A stretch of DNA of 48,137 nucleotides from positions 1 through 48,137 of the forward strand of contig JAGSYV010000031.1 in the NCBI GenBank assembly GCA_018262505.1. The letters run 5' to 3'. This stretch comes from Pseudomonadota bacterium (GTDB taxonomy: Bacteria > Pseudomonadota > Alphaproteobacteria > Rhizobiales > Pleomorphomonadaceae). The position numbers were made by a program, and so were the translations under genes. The notes below the pieces were generated by a model, which had not been told where the DNA came from, did not search any database, and saw only the letters and a program-made list of their open reading frames with translations. Shown one piece after another: positions 34,798 to 43,883 of this stretch (its first letter is position 1; every line of letters starts with the position of its first letter).

Positions 34798-35642
34798 CAG
34801 TGCCCCTCTCCGCCCATGGCGGCCCCCAATGAATGAGAAACTCTCTCGCAGGTGAGGCGATAAGACTCCGAGGTTCGAAAATCGGCGTCACGTTCTATGC
34901 CGACATTGACCGGGAAATCCTCGTGGATACGCCCGGGACGGGCTTTCATCACGACGATGCGCGAGGAGAGATAGGCCGATTCAAACACGGAATGGGTGAC
35001 GAAGACCACCGCCAGTCCGTTCGACTTCCAGAGTTCCAGGACTTCGTCGTTGAGCTTCTGGCGCGTGATCTCATCCAGCGCGGCGAAGGGTTCGTCCATC
35101 AGCAGCAGCTTCGGTCGGGTCGCCAGCGCGCGGGCGATCGACACGCGCATCTTCATGCCGCCGGACAACTCACGCGGATAGGCTTTGGCGAAATCGGCCA
35201 GGAAAACGGTCGACAGGGCCTCCTCGATCCGTGGCTGCGCCGCCTTGCGCGAAATGCCCTGCAACTGGAGCGGCAGATAGACATTCTCCGCCACAGTGCG
35301 CCAGGGCAGCAGCGTCGGCTCCTGGAAGACGAAGGAAATATCACCGTCGGGCCGGCCGCTACTTGTGATGCGCGAGGCCGGCCAGTCGATGTTTCCCGAG
35401 GATACACCGCCAAGCCCGGCCATGATGCGCAAAGCGGTCGACTTGCCGCAGCCAGACGGTCCGAGCAGACTGACGAACTCCCCGGCTCGGACGGTCAGCG
35501 ATACGTCCGTAAGCGCCGCGGTGCCGTTCGAGAAGGTCTTGGAGACCGAGGCCATGGTCATCAGTGGCCGTGTCGGCTGGGGAGGCGTCAAGGTTGCTCT
35601 CTCGGTGGGAGTCTCTGCCCGAAATCGCTGTGTTGCGAACAT
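34797..35642 (-). CDS. ABC transporter ATP-binding protein, SsuB/TauB type
   Basis: The 281-residue ATPase has Walker A GPSGCGKST, Q-loop FVFQEPTLLPW, signature LSGGMKMRVS, Walker B LLLMDEPFAALD and the H-loop His in VFVTHSVFE. It pairs with the permease whose start overlaps its stop. The start is uncertain: ATG 35642 has no Shine-Dalgarno sequence; TTG 35591 behind GAGAGAG or ATG 35561 would still include the whole domain. Confidence 0.9.
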   Translation of the reverse strand: MFATQRFRAETPTERATLTPPQPTRPLMTMASVSKTFSNGTAALTDVSLTVRAGEFVSLLGPSGCGKSTALRIMAGLGGVSSGNIDWPASRITSSGRPDGDISFVFQEPTLLPWRTVAENVYLPLQLQGISRKAAQPRIEEALSTVFLADFAKAYPRELSGGMKMRVSIARALATRPKLLLMDEPFAALDEITRQKLNDEVLELWKSNGLAVVFVTHSVFESAYLSSRIVVMKARPGRIHEDFPVNVGIERDADFRTSESYRLTCERVSHSLGAAMGGEGH

Positions 35643-35742
35643 ACGGGGACTTTCAAGACGACATGAGGAACAGAAGCGTCACGGCCCAACAATCCGCATA
35701 CGCCGACGACTGTCGATCTTCGCGGGTTCTTCCGCCGTTGGC

Positions 35743-36747
35743 TCACCTCTTCAGGGACAAGCCAACGCCCTTGCAGACGAACTTGGTCGTGAAGGCCTTG
35801 GTATAGTCGGTGTCGGACTTGAACACCTTGATCGACACCATGGTGTCGAAGAACTTCTTGTACTTGGCATCGGTCATGCAGCCGATCCCCTTGTCGAGCG
35901 CTTCGCCCGATTCCAGAATGCCGTGTTCCTTCATCTTGGCGATGGAAAAGGCGATCTGCCCGTCGGTCATCTCGGGATTGTCTTTTTTGATCAGTGCATT
36001 GGCGGCGCTGTTGTCGCCATAGAGATAGGTGTACCAGCCCTCGATCGACGCATCGACGAAGCGCTGCACTAGGTCAGGATTGGTCTCCACCAGCTTCGAT
36101 TGGGTGGCGATCGTGGTGGAATAGGGCGCGAACCCCTGGTCGGCCAGCAGGTAGACCTGGGGCTTGAAGCCGGCCTGACTTTCGACCGCATAAGGTTCGG
36201 ACGTCAGATAGCCCTGCTGGACGGACTTCGGATCGGCGATGAAGGGGGCGGAGCTGAAGGTATAGGGCTTGTATTGCTCGTCCTTGAAGCCGGCGAAGTT
36301 GGCTTTCATCCACTCGAAGAAGGTCGTGTAGCCTTCCTTGCCGAGGAAAATGGTATCGGCCTTGGCGAGGTCGGCGAAGGTATCCATGCCGACGCCGGGG
36401 TGGGCCATGAGGATCTGGGGATCCTTCTGGAACATGGAGGCCACATCCACGATGGGGATGCCCTGCTCGACAGCGGATAGCTCGCCCATGCTGCCGCCCA
36501 TGTAAAACTCGATCTTGCCGGCGACCAGGAGCGCGCTGTTGGCGGCATTCGGCCCGCCCTGAACGATGGTTACATCGAGACCATGTTTGGCATAAGTGCC
36601 GTCGGCAACCGCCTGGTAGAAGCCACCATGCTCGGCCTCAGCCAGCCAGTTGGTGCCGAAACTCACCTTGTCGGCGGCAAGCGCCCCGGAAGCGGAGGCG
36701 ATCAAGCCGGCAGTACATAGCGTGATGAAGCTGGTATTGCAGCGCAT
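35743..36747 (-). CDS. ABC transporter substrate-binding protein, NMT1/THI5-like
   Basis: The 334-residue protein has a signal peptide (cleavage near ASGALA-AD, residue 24) and a periplasmic NMT1/THI5-type fold: FGTNWLAEAEHGGFYQAVAD, then DVTIVQGGPNAANSALLVAG, then FYMGGSMGELSAVEQGIPIV. Relatives bind pyrimidine precursors, hydantoin-like or sulfonate ligands. It heads the minus-strand operon, divergent from the LysR regulator, 100 bases before the ATPase gene. The deaminase downstream favours a pyrimidine-like or cyclic-amide ligand (inference). Confidence 0.9.
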   Translation of the reverse strand: MRCNTSFITLCTAGLIASASGALAADKVSFGTNWLAEAEHGGFYQAVADGTYAKHGLDVTIVQGGPNAANSALLVAGKIEFYMGGSMGELSAVEQGIPIVDVASMFQKDPQILMAHPGVGMDTFADLAKADTIFLGKEGYTTFFEWMKANFAGFKDEQYKPYTFSSAPFIADPKSVQQGYLTSEPYAVESQAGFKPQVYLLADQGFAPYSTTIATQSKLVETNPDLVQRFVDASIEGWYTYLYGDNSAANALIKKDNPEMTDGQIAFSIAKMKEHGILESGEALDKGIGCMTDAKYKKFFDTMVSIKVFKSDTDYTKAFTTKFVCKGVGLSLKR

Positions 36748-36822
36748 TCGGAGTCGTCCCCTTTATCGCTCCTCCCCGGAAATCAGGGGGATTGAACGAT
36801 ACTGCACCACTTGCATTGAGCC

Positions 36823-36862
36823 GTGAAAAGCATCTAATTGCGCACGCTTTGATGCCTTTTTT
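36823..36862. promoter_or_regulatory. Candidate LysR operator between the importer operon and the regulator gene
   Basis: AAAAGCATC at 36826-36834 faces GATGCCTTTT at about 36851-36860, a near-perfect inverted repeat (one extra base on the right arm), in the 178-base divergent gap. GAAAAGCATC recurs in the creatininase promoter at 38703-38712. Confidence 0.5.
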
Positions 36863-36925
36863 GCACAGTTCGGTTTTATGTTGCTGCAATAGGCATCCTG
36901 CCTAAGCATTGCGCAGGAGGTGAAC

Positions 36926-37861
36926 ATGTTGCACTCACGCAAGCTGCTCTACATCAACGAAATCGCTCGCTGCGGTTCGATCCGCAAAGCGTCGGAGCGG
37001 ATGAATGTGGCCTCCTCGGCCATCAACCGTCAGATATTGGCGCTGGAAGAAGAACTGGGCGCGCAGATCTTCGAGCGGCTGCCGCGTGGCCTCAGGCTGA
37101 CGGCGGTCGGCGAGTTGTGCATCGAGCACGTGCGCGAGGTTCTCAAGGATTACGACAAACTGCAGGCACGCATCCGGAACCTCAAGACGCCGCAGATGGG
37201 CAAGGTGTCCATCGTGACGACCATCGGGCTCGCGGCCGGTCCGTTGCCGCACCTGATGGGCAAGTTCTTCGCCGAATACCCGCGCATCCGTGTTCTGCTG
37301 CGCGGCGATGGCGGCATCACCACATCCATGCCGGTGGTCTCCGGCGAGGTGGATCTTGGCCTGGGATTCAACATTCCCGCCCTGCCTGGCATTCGCAGCC
37401 TTGCCAATTTCGATGTGCCGCTCGGGGCGGTTTTCTCCCCCGAACACCCGCTTGCGAGGCAAAGCGAGGTGAGTCTCGCCGATCTCGTCGAGGAGAAACT
37501 GGTTCTTGCTCTGCCCGGCACCTCCCTGCGCGACGCGATCAATCTCGCCTTCTCGCCGTTGACGGTGACGGTGGAGCCGCTGCTTGAAACCAACTCGACC
37601 GAGATGATGCGGACCTTGCTGCGGCAAGGTCCCTTCGTCAGCATCCTCAATCCGCTGGACGTGCTGATGGACTGCCGCAGCGGCGCTCTCGTCTATCGTC
37701 CGCTGTCCGACGCCCACATAAGGCCGCAGCCGATGAAGCTTCTGGCGCGCGCCAGGGCCACACTCGATGCGGCGACCAGCATCTTCGTCGAGTTTCTGAT
37801 TGCCGAACTCGTCGAGATGATCCGGGAGGTTTCGGCGGGAACGGCCGGTCAGCCGGTATAG
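36926..37861 (+). CDS. LysR-family transcriptional regulator
   Basis: The 311-residue protein has an N-terminal winged HTH (LYINEIARCGSIRKASERMN, VASSAINRQILALEEELGAQ, then LPRGLRLTAVGE) and a two-lobed effector domain (for example VSIVTTIGLAAGPLPHLMGK). ATG 36926 lies five bases after AGGAGG. It is divergent from the importer operon and convergent with the creatininase gene, overlapping its end by 13 bases. It most likely controls the cluster in response to its substrate. Confidence 0.92.
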   Translation: MLHSRKLLYINEIARCGSIRKASERMNVASSAINRQILALEEELGAQIFERLPRGLRLTAVGELCIEHVREVLKDYDKLQARIRNLKTPQMGKVSIVTTIGLAAGPLPHLMGKFFAEYPRIRVLLRGDGGITTSMPVVSGEVDLGLGFNIPALPGIRSLANFDVPLGAVFSPEHPLARQSEVSLADLVEEKLVLALPGTSLRDAINLAFSPLTVTVEPLLETNSTEMMRTLLRQGPFVSILNPLDVLMDCRSGALVYRPLSDAHIRPQPMKLLARARATLDAATSIFVEFLIAELVEMIREVSAGTAGQPV

Positions 37862-38646
37862 AGATTGGCCAGCGGATAGCTGATGACGTCGCCGATCAGT
37901 TCGACAAAGCCCTGCGCCACGTGCCGGCAATAGGCTTCGCCCTTGCTCGCATCGGCGTTGGCGGCATTTCCGACCACGCCATGGGGATTGAGATCATGGG
38001 CGACCCAGGCCAGCGCGTGTGGCGGCAGCGGTTGCAGATACTTGCTCTGCGTCTTCATCCATTCGGCCCTGGACGCAAAATTCTGGGCCTTGTCCATATG
38101 AACGAGATCCGGCCGGAAATAGAGCATCATCGACGTCTCCACGTCACCGCCGTGGATGCCGAATGCCATTTCGTGAGCGCTGAACAGGCCCTCCGGGCTG
38201 CCGAACCGGCTCCATTGCGTGGCGACCGCGACCATTCCGAAGCGCACGCGCATCTCGCGGGCGACGATACTCATCAGGTCGAGGTTGCCGCCGTGGGAAT
38301 TGACCATGATCAGCTTGCGGACGCCGGCTTCGGCGACCTTCTGGCCGATGGCGGTCCACATCTGAATCAGGAGTTCAGCCGGCAACGACAATGTCCCCGG
38401 CCCGAACACATGCTCGTTGGCCTTGCCGATTTCCTGCGTCGGCAGCACGAAGACGTTGTGGTCCGCCGGCAGCAGTTCGCGCACCAAACCCAACATGCCG
38501 TTGGCGATGGCGACATCCGTGGCGATCGGCAAATGCGGCCCATGCTGTTCGGTGGAGGCCAGCGGCAGGATCGCCACCGTCGTGTCGGGGTCGAGCTGGG
38601 CGAATTCGAGACTGGTCAGTTCGTTCCAGTAGAACCGCTGCGCCAT
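37849..38646 (-). CDS. Creatininase family amidohydrolase
   Basis: The 265-residue protein has the creatininase-fold metal site: PLASTEQHGPHLPIATD (Glu and His ligands, then Asp), VNSHGGN and HGGDVETSMML. The family hydrolyses cyclic amides such as creatinine or formamidopyrimidines. Close to a deaminase, an oxidase and a Rid protein, it would open a ring (inference). It has its own promoter region carrying the GAAAAGCATC motif of the importer operon. Confidence 0.9.
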   Translation of the reverse strand: MAQRFYWNELTSLEFAQLDPDTTVAILPLASTEQHGPHLPIATDVAIANGMLGLVRELLPADHNVFVLPTQEIGKANEHVFGPGTLSLPAELLIQMWTAIGQKVAEAGVRKLIMVNSHGGNLDLMSIVAREMRVRFGMVAVATQWSRFGSPEGLFSAHEMAFGIHGGDVETSMMLYFRPDLVHMDKAQNFASRAEWMKTQSKYLQPLPPHALAWVAHDLNPHGVVGNAANADASKGEAYCRHVAQGFVELIGDVISYPLANLYTG

Positions 38647-39140
38647 GGCACGCCTCCTTGGGATTGAAGTTCCTTCAACAGCTAGGCAAAGATGCGGGCA
38701 TGGAAAAGCATCAATTTTCGCTCCAACATGTGCCTATTTGAGAGCGCTCAGGGCTCCCATGCGGCCGGCCGGAGATCCCGGGGGCTCATGATCGTGTTTC
38801 AGCCGGTAAACAGAGCATCGAAAACTGAGGGGGGGTGCATTGCTGCCCTCAGCATAATGTCGTTTCACACTCTCCTGACTCGATGAGGACTTCGACCTCT
38901 TCGGAATCGGCGACGTCGAGTCTACGGCCGCTCCCCACACGGCAGGGGACTGAATTCTCAAGCCCTTGACCTTCGGACGCCAGATCAGGTGTAGTTGAAC
39001 CGCGCACCACTCGCGGCAGCATCAACGAGGCGGAAATCCACTCAGCGGATACGCCTTACCGAAGCGGCGAGACCATCCCTGCTCCATCTGCTTGGAGGCG
39101 CCGTAACTTGGTGCATGGATCAGGCAATCCGGGAATACAG
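38647..39140. other. Intergenic region upstream of the creatininase and M20 genes
   Basis: About 490 bases between divergently read genes. The first 80 bases hold the shared motif. A 7-G run occurs near 38829. Short open frames (for example 38734-38961, minus) have no recognisable domain. No other structure was found. Confidence 0.5.
38690..38723. promoter_or_regulatory. Candidate operator upstream of the creatininase gene
   Basis: GAAAAGCATC at 38703-38712, followed by AATTTTCGC, matches 16 of 19 positions of the 36825-36843 site in the importer promoter. GATGC at 38691-38695 and GCATC at 38708-38712 make an inverted repeat. It lies about 60 bases before the creatininase start, in the same orientation relative to its gene as the other site. 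Confidence 0.5.
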
Positions 39141-40298
39141 ATGAACGAGCAGCTTTTGGCCGATCTGATCGAACTCAGGCGCGATCTCCATGCCCATCCG
39201 GAACTGGGTTTCGAAGAAGAACGCACAAGCGCCATCGTCGCCAGGCGTCTTGAGAAACTCGGCCTCGAAGTGACGCTCGGCCTCGGCAAGACGGGCGTGG
39301 TCGGGACGCTCCGGGTTGGCGAGGGCAGCCGCGCCATCGCCTTGCGGGCCGATATGGATGCGCTTGCCATGCCGGAGACCGGGACGCCAGCTTGGCGTTC
39401 CGCCATTCCGGGAAGGATGCACGCCTGCGGCCATGATGGCCATACGGTCATGTTGCTCGGCGCCGCCGCGGTCCTTGCCGCCGAACGCGATTTCTCCGGC
39501 ACGGTGCACTTCGTTTTCCAGCCGGCGGAAGAAGGACGGGGAGGCGCCGCCGCCATGATCGAAGATGGCCTGTTCGAGCGGTTTCCCGTCGACGCCGTTT
39601 ACGGCTTGCACAACATGCCCGGCCTTGCCGTCGATCAGATCGCCGCCGTCGAGGGGCCGCAACTGGCTTCGTCCGACAGCTGGACGGTGACCTTTCGCGG
39701 CACCGGCACCCATGGCGCCAAGCCGCATCTCGGCCGCGATCCCGTCGCCGCGTCCGGTCAGTTCCTGTCGATGTTGCACACCATCGTCGCCCGCGAGGTC
39801 GATCCGCTACAGCCAGCGGTGGTGTCGGCCTGCGCCGTTAGGGGCGGCGATTTCGCAGCGCTGAACGTCATTCCCGACTTCGTCGAGATCGGCGGCACCG
39901 CCCGAGCCTACGCGCCTGAAGTCCGCGATCTCCTGGAGTGGGCGATCGGCCGCCTCGCCCACGGCACCGCCGAAGCCTTCGGGATTGCCGCCGATTATCG
40001 GTTCATCCGCCGCATTCCGCCGGTCGTCAATGCCGCCGTGCCGACGGCCATCGCCCAGGCCGCGGCTAAACGCGCCGTTGGCACAGGTGGACTGCTGACC
40101 GCCTTTCCTCCCTCCACGGCGGGAGACGATTTCGCCGATTTCGCCGCCGAGGCTCCGGGCTGCTATGTCTGGCTCGGCAACGGCCCGGCGACCGAGAACG
40201 CGCGGCACCACAACACCGGTTACGATTTCAACGACGCGGCCATTGCCGCCGGCGTACGCTATTGGTGCGAGGTGGTGCGCGGCGAACTTAGCGCCTGA
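39141..40298 (+). CDS. M20 family amidohydrolase (hippurate hydrolase / AbgB-like)
   Basis: The 385-residue metallopeptidase-fold enzyme has LRRDLHAHPELGFEE, the metal motifs RMHACGHDGHT and FQPAEEGRGGA, and a C-terminal GNGPATENARHHNTGYDFND. The family cleaves N-acyl amino acids or similar amides. ATG 39141 is used because homology starts there; a TTG at 39108 has a better ribosome site (GGAGG nine bases upstream) and would add 11 residues. Its end overlaps the nucleoside hydrolase end convergently by 40 bases. Confidence 0.9.
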   Translation: MNEQLLADLIELRRDLHAHPELGFEEERTSAIVARRLEKLGLEVTLGLGKTGVVGTLRVGEGSRAIALRADMDALAMPETGTPAWRSAIPGRMHACGHDGHTVMLLGAAAVLAAERDFSGTVHFVFQPAEEGRGGAAAMIEDGLFERFPVDAVYGLHNMPGLAVDQIAAVEGPQLASSDSWTVTFRGTGTHGAKPHLGRDPVAASGQFLSMLHTIVAREVDPLQPAVVSACAVRGGDFAALNVIPDFVEIGGTARAYAPEVRDLLEWAIGRLAHGTAEAFGIAADYRFIRRIPPVVNAAVPTAIAQAAAKRAVGTGGLLTAFPPSTAGDDFADFAAEAPGCYVWLGNGPATENARHHNTGYDFNDAAIAAGVRYWCEVVRGELSA

Positions 40299-41191
40299 CC
40301 GAGCGTTTCCGCCAGCAAGTCCAGAACAGCCGGGGCGTCGGTGCCCATGGCGACGGCAAGAGCATGCTCGCCTGGCTCGAGCGCTCCCGCCAATTCGTCT
40401 TCGCCTAGATTGACCGAGAGCCGCATCGAATGGGTGGCGAACAGATCCGGGCGTAGCGCCAGGAGCGGTACGCAGGGGTCGTGCAATGGCCGGCTTTCGC
40501 CGCCGGATGTTCCGGTGAAATAGGCAGCAATCAGATCGCGGCAGACCAGTGCCTGCTTGGTGCCGAGGGCGGCCAATCTCGCGAGATAGACCGCATCTGC
40601 TCGGACTCGGCGGGTCACATCGAGTGGGACAAGCGTCAGCGGCAAGCCCGCCGAAAACACAATCTCAGCCGCCTCCGGGTCGTGGGCGATGTTGAATTCC
40701 GATCGCGGTCCGACATTGCCGGGTTCGCGCACCGCTCCGCCCATCGCGATCAACCGGCCGATCCGACGCGCGACATCCGGCGCCTCTTCAACGAAGCGGG
40801 CGATATTTGTCAGCGGGGCAAGCGCCAAGATGTCGATCGTACCGGCCGGCGCGTCCGCGATGAGCCGCCGGAGCGCCATGTGCGCCGGTTCCGAGGATGC
40901 CGGTTCTTCAGGCTCCGGGAACGCAACGCCGCCAAGACCATCCACACCGTGAATGCGAGTGTCGGTCCTCGAACCGCGCTTCAGCGGCCTTCCGGCACCA
41001 GGATGGACAGGGATGCCTTGTCCGGCAAGCGCCAGGATGCGCAAGGCGTTGCGCGTGGTCGTCTCGATCCCGATATTGCCGGCGACCGTGGTGACCGCCG
41101 CGACATCGAGCTCCGGATGGGCAAGCGCGAACAGGATCGCGATGGCGTCGTCGATGCCCGGATCGGTATCGATGATGACGCGCCTTGTCAT
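40259..41191 (-). CDS. Nucleoside hydrolase (IunH/RihA-type)
   Basis: The 310-residue enzyme has the calcium-binding DTDPGIDDAIAILFAL at the N-terminus, NIGIETTTRNALRIL, LALAPLTNIAR, AMGGAVREPGNVG and EFNIAHDPEAAEIV, all signatures of nucleoside hydrolases that release nucleobases from ribonucleosides. Its ATG overlaps the stop of the M20 dipeptidase gene (ATGA), placing it at the end of the PotABCD-like operon. It supports a nucleoside or nucleobase theme for this part of the window. Confidence 0.92.
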   Translation of the reverse strand: MTRRVIIDTDPGIDDAIAILFALAHPELDVAAVTTVAGNIGIETTTRNALRILALAGQGIPVHPGAGRPLKRGSRTDTRIHGVDGLGGVAFPEPEEPASSEPAHMALRRLIADAPAGTIDILALAPLTNIARFVEEAPDVARRIGRLIAMGGAVREPGNVGPRSEFNIAHDPEAAEIVFSAGLPLTLVPLDVTRRVRADAVYLARLAALGTKQALVCRDLIAAYFTGTSGGESRPLHDPCVPLLALRPDLFATHSMRLSVNLGEDELAGALEPGEHALAVAMGTDAPAVLDLLAETLGQALSSPRTTSHQ

Positions 41192-42564
41192 GCCGAGGCC
41201 AGTCGGTCGAGAATCCGCACCCAGGAGCGTATGCCCTTCCGATAGCTCGACAGATCGTATTTCTCGTTCGGCGAATGGATGCGGTTGTCAAAATTGGCAA
41301 AACCGACCAGCAGCGCATCGGCGCCAAGGTAGCGTTTGAGTGCGCCAACGATCGGAATCGATCCGCCGGTGCCGGCGATGGCTGCATCGCCCCATTCCTC
41401 GGCGAGCGCGCCAAGCGCGCCCTTCATCCATTTGCTGTCGGTGGGCATGGAAATGGCGGGAGAGAGGCCGTGATCCTCGAATTTCACTGCGCAGTCGGCG
41501 GGCAGGCGCGCCGCGACATGGGCACGGAAGGCATCGCGGATCTTTTGCGGGTCCTGGCCGGCAACCAGACGGAACGAGATCTTGGCATGTGCCTTGGCTG
41601 GGATCACCGTCTTGAACCCGGGGGCCATATAGCCGCCCCAGACGCCGTGAATCTCGCAAGTCGGCCGCGACCAGATCTGTTCCAGGACACTGCGCCCGGT
41701 TTCGCCGGCAGGGATCTTCAGCCCGACATTGGCAAGAAAGGCTTCTCCGTCGAATGGCAGACGCGACCAGATGTTCTTCACCGCTTCGGGCACTTCGGAA
41801 ACGCCGTCGTAGAACCCCTCGATCGCCACGCCGCCATCCGGCGAGCGCAAGGAGGCAAGGATGTCGGTAAGCACGGTCAGCGCATTGCGCGCCGCGTTAC
41901 CGAACATGCCGGAATGCAGATCCCGGTCGGCGCAGGTGATCGTCAGTTCCTGGCCGACCAAGCCCCGGAGCATGGTCGTGATAGCCGGGGTTTTCCGATC
42001 CCACATGTCGGAATCGCACACCAGCACCGCGTCGCAGGCGAGTTCCGGCGCGGTCTTGTCAAGGAAGGGCACCAGAGAGCGCGAGCCGCTTTCCTCCTCT
42101 CCCTCAAACAGAAAGCTGACACCGATCGGCAACGCGCCGCGCACTTCCGTCCAGGCCCGGCAGGCCTCGACAAAGGTCATCAGCGCGCCCTTGTCGTCGG
42201 AGGCGCCGCGCGCAACGATTTGCGTGTCGCCATTGGGCATAGGACGCAAAACCGGTTCGAAGGGATCGGTCTCCCAAAGCTCCAGCGGGTCCGCCGGCTG
42301 GACGTCGTAATGACCGTAAAACAGCACGCGCCGACCGTCTCCGGGCAGATGACCGACGACCATCGGATGACCGACGGTCTCGCGCGGAGAAGCATCGGCC
42401 CCGAAGGATCGAAGGTCGGCGGCAAGCCATTCGGCGGCGCGCTTGCAGTCTTCGGCGTGGCTGGGGTCGGTGGAGACGGACGGAATGCGGATCAGGTCGA
42501 AAAGTCGGGCGAGCCGGTCGTCGATCGTCTTGTCCACATAGGCGAGAATGTCCTCGGTGCTCAC
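41188..42564 (-). CDS. M20 family dipeptidase (CNDP/DapE-like)
   Basis: The 458-residue zinc peptidase has LFYGHYDVQPADPLELWETD, ARGASDDKGALM, FLFEGEEESGS and the late metal ligand region IHSPNEKYDL. These are characteristic of carnosinase-like M20 dipeptidases. It is translationally coupled to both neighbours (four-base overlaps with the amidohydrolase upstream and the nucleoside hydrolase downstream). Confidence 0.92.
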   Translation of the reverse strand: MSTEDILAYVDKTIDDRLARLFDLIRIPSVSTDPSHAEDCKRAAEWLAADLRSFGADASPRETVGHPMVVGHLPGDGRRVLFYGHYDVQPADPLELWETDPFEPVLRPMPNGDTQIVARGASDDKGALMTFVEACRAWTEVRGALPIGVSFLFEGEEESGSRSLVPFLDKTAPELACDAVLVCDSDMWDRKTPAITTMLRGLVGQELTITCADRDLHSGMFGNAARNALTVLTDILASLRSPDGGVAIEGFYDGVSEVPEAVKNIWSRLPFDGEAFLANVGLKIPAGETGRSVLEQIWSRPTCEIHGVWGGYMAPGFKTVIPAKAHAKISFRLVAGQDPQKIRDAFRAHVAARLPADCAVKFEDHGLSPAISMPTDSKWMKGALGALAEEWGDAAIAGTGGSIPIVGALKRYLGADALLVGFANFDNRIHSPNEKYDLSSYRKGIRSWVRILDRLASA

Positions 42565-43883
42565 GCTTTTCTCCGGTCGATTTCTTCTATTCGGGCGGTG
42601 AATTCGGCGGCGACCTGAAGCGCGTCGGCCACCACCTTGTCGCTTTCCAGCGTTTCGACCAGGCGGCCGCGCATCAGCCAGTTTCCGGCGACCATGACGT
42701 CGCGGACATCGCCTGGCATCGCTGCGAAGACCAGCGTCGCATAGATATCGTAAACCGGCAGAACGCGCGGATCGGCGAGCGAAATGCGGATCAGATCCGC
42801 CTGCTTGCCGGGTTCCAGCGAGCCTATCTCTTTGTCCATGCCAAGGACTTTGGCGCCCTCCAGCGTTGCCATACGCACGACCTCGGCCGCCGGCATCGGC
42901 TTGCGGCTGTTGCCGAGCAGTTTCTGGAACATCGAGACAGGGGCGAATTGGGAAAACAGATCAAGCGTGTTGCCGCTCATCGGTCCGTCAGTGGCGATCC
43001 CGACCGGGATGCCGCGTCGGCGCATCGCCTCCACCGGCGCGATGCCGCGGCCGGCCTTGGCATTGGAGCGGGCGTTGTGGGCGACCCGAACCTGCTGTTC
43101 GGCCATCCGGTCCATGTCGTCATCGGTCACGAAAAGGCAGTGGGCGGCGATCAGCCCCGGTTTGAGAAGACCTGCCTTGTCGACAACCTGGACCGGCCGC
43201 AGGCCATAGGCCTTTTCCGCCCATTCGTTCTCGCTGACCATTTCGGCCATGTGCAGCTGTACCGGTACGTCGGGATGGGCGGCCGACCAGTTCGCAACCC
43301 GCGCCATGACCGGTATGTCGGTCGAATAGGGGGCATGCGGCGCGATCGAGGCAGTGACGCGCGGATGTCCGGCGAAGGTGTCGACCAATTCCTCGGTCAG
43401 TGCGAAGCCTTTGTCGAAGGTCTTGTGGTCCGGCGTGTCGAAGTCGGCGAGCGTCTGGCCGACGACGCCACGCATGCCCGATTCCGCGATCACCCGGCCG
43501 ACGACGGCCTCAAAGTAATACATGTCGGCAACCGTTGTGACGCCGCCGCGGATCAGTTCCAGCGCAGCGAGGCGCGAACCGATTTCGACCGTTCGCGGCG
43601 TGATGCATTTGCGCTCCAGCGGCAGCACGTAACGGAACAGCCTGTCGTCGACGTCCTCACCAAGTCCTCGGAACAGCGTCATGGTCATATGACAATGCGA
43701 ATTGACCATGCCTGGCATGACGAGGTCGCCGCCCATGTCGACCGTTTCGCCCGGCCCTTCGGGGGGCAGGCCGTCGCCAAGCCCAGCGATGCGGCCGTCC
43801 TCGATGCGAATCCAGCCCTTGCCATATTCGCGCAGGCCCTCGTCCATCGTCAGGATGCGGGCATTGGTGAGGGTGATCATCAT
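42561..43883 (-). CDS. Amidohydrolase, SsnA / TrzN / adenosine-deaminase-like (MtaD) group
   Basis: The 440-residue enzyme has the HxH metal site in MVNSHCHMTMTLFRG, further ligands in QLHMAEM and AAHCLFV, and the catalytic Asp in IATDGPMSGNTLDLF. These are shared by 5-methylthioadenosine/S-adenosylhomocysteine deaminases and chlorohydrolases. It likely deaminates a purine- or triazine-like ring. The ATG overlaps the stop of the ABC ATPase gene as ATGA, so enzyme and transporter are made together. Confidence 0.9.
   Translation of the reverse strand: MMITLTNARILTMDEGLREYGKGWIRIEDGRIAGLGDGLPPEGPGETVDMGGDLVMPGMVNSHCHMTMTLFRGLGEDVDDRLFRYVLPLERKCITPRTVEIGSRLAALELIRGGVTTVADMYYFEAVVGRVIAESGMRGVVGQTLADFDTPDHKTFDKGFALTEELVDTFAGHPRVTASIAPHAPYSTDIPVMARVANWSAAHPDVPVQLHMAEMVSENEWAEKAYGLRPVQVVDKAGLLKPGLIAAHCLFVTDDDMDRMAEQQVRVAHNARSNAKAGRGIAPVEAMRRRGIPVGIATDGPMSGNTLDLFSQFAPVSMFQKLLGNSRKPMPAAEVVRMATLEGAKVLGMDKEIGSLEPGKQADLIRISLADPRVLPVYDIYATLVFAAMPGDVRDVMVAGNWLMRGRLVETLESDKVVADALQVAAEFTARIEEIDRRKA

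Noticed and set aside
38734..38961. 75-residue minus-strand open frame in the creatininase upstream region
   Set aside because: No homology recognised and no ribosome site; it lies across the promoter-side intergenic sequence.
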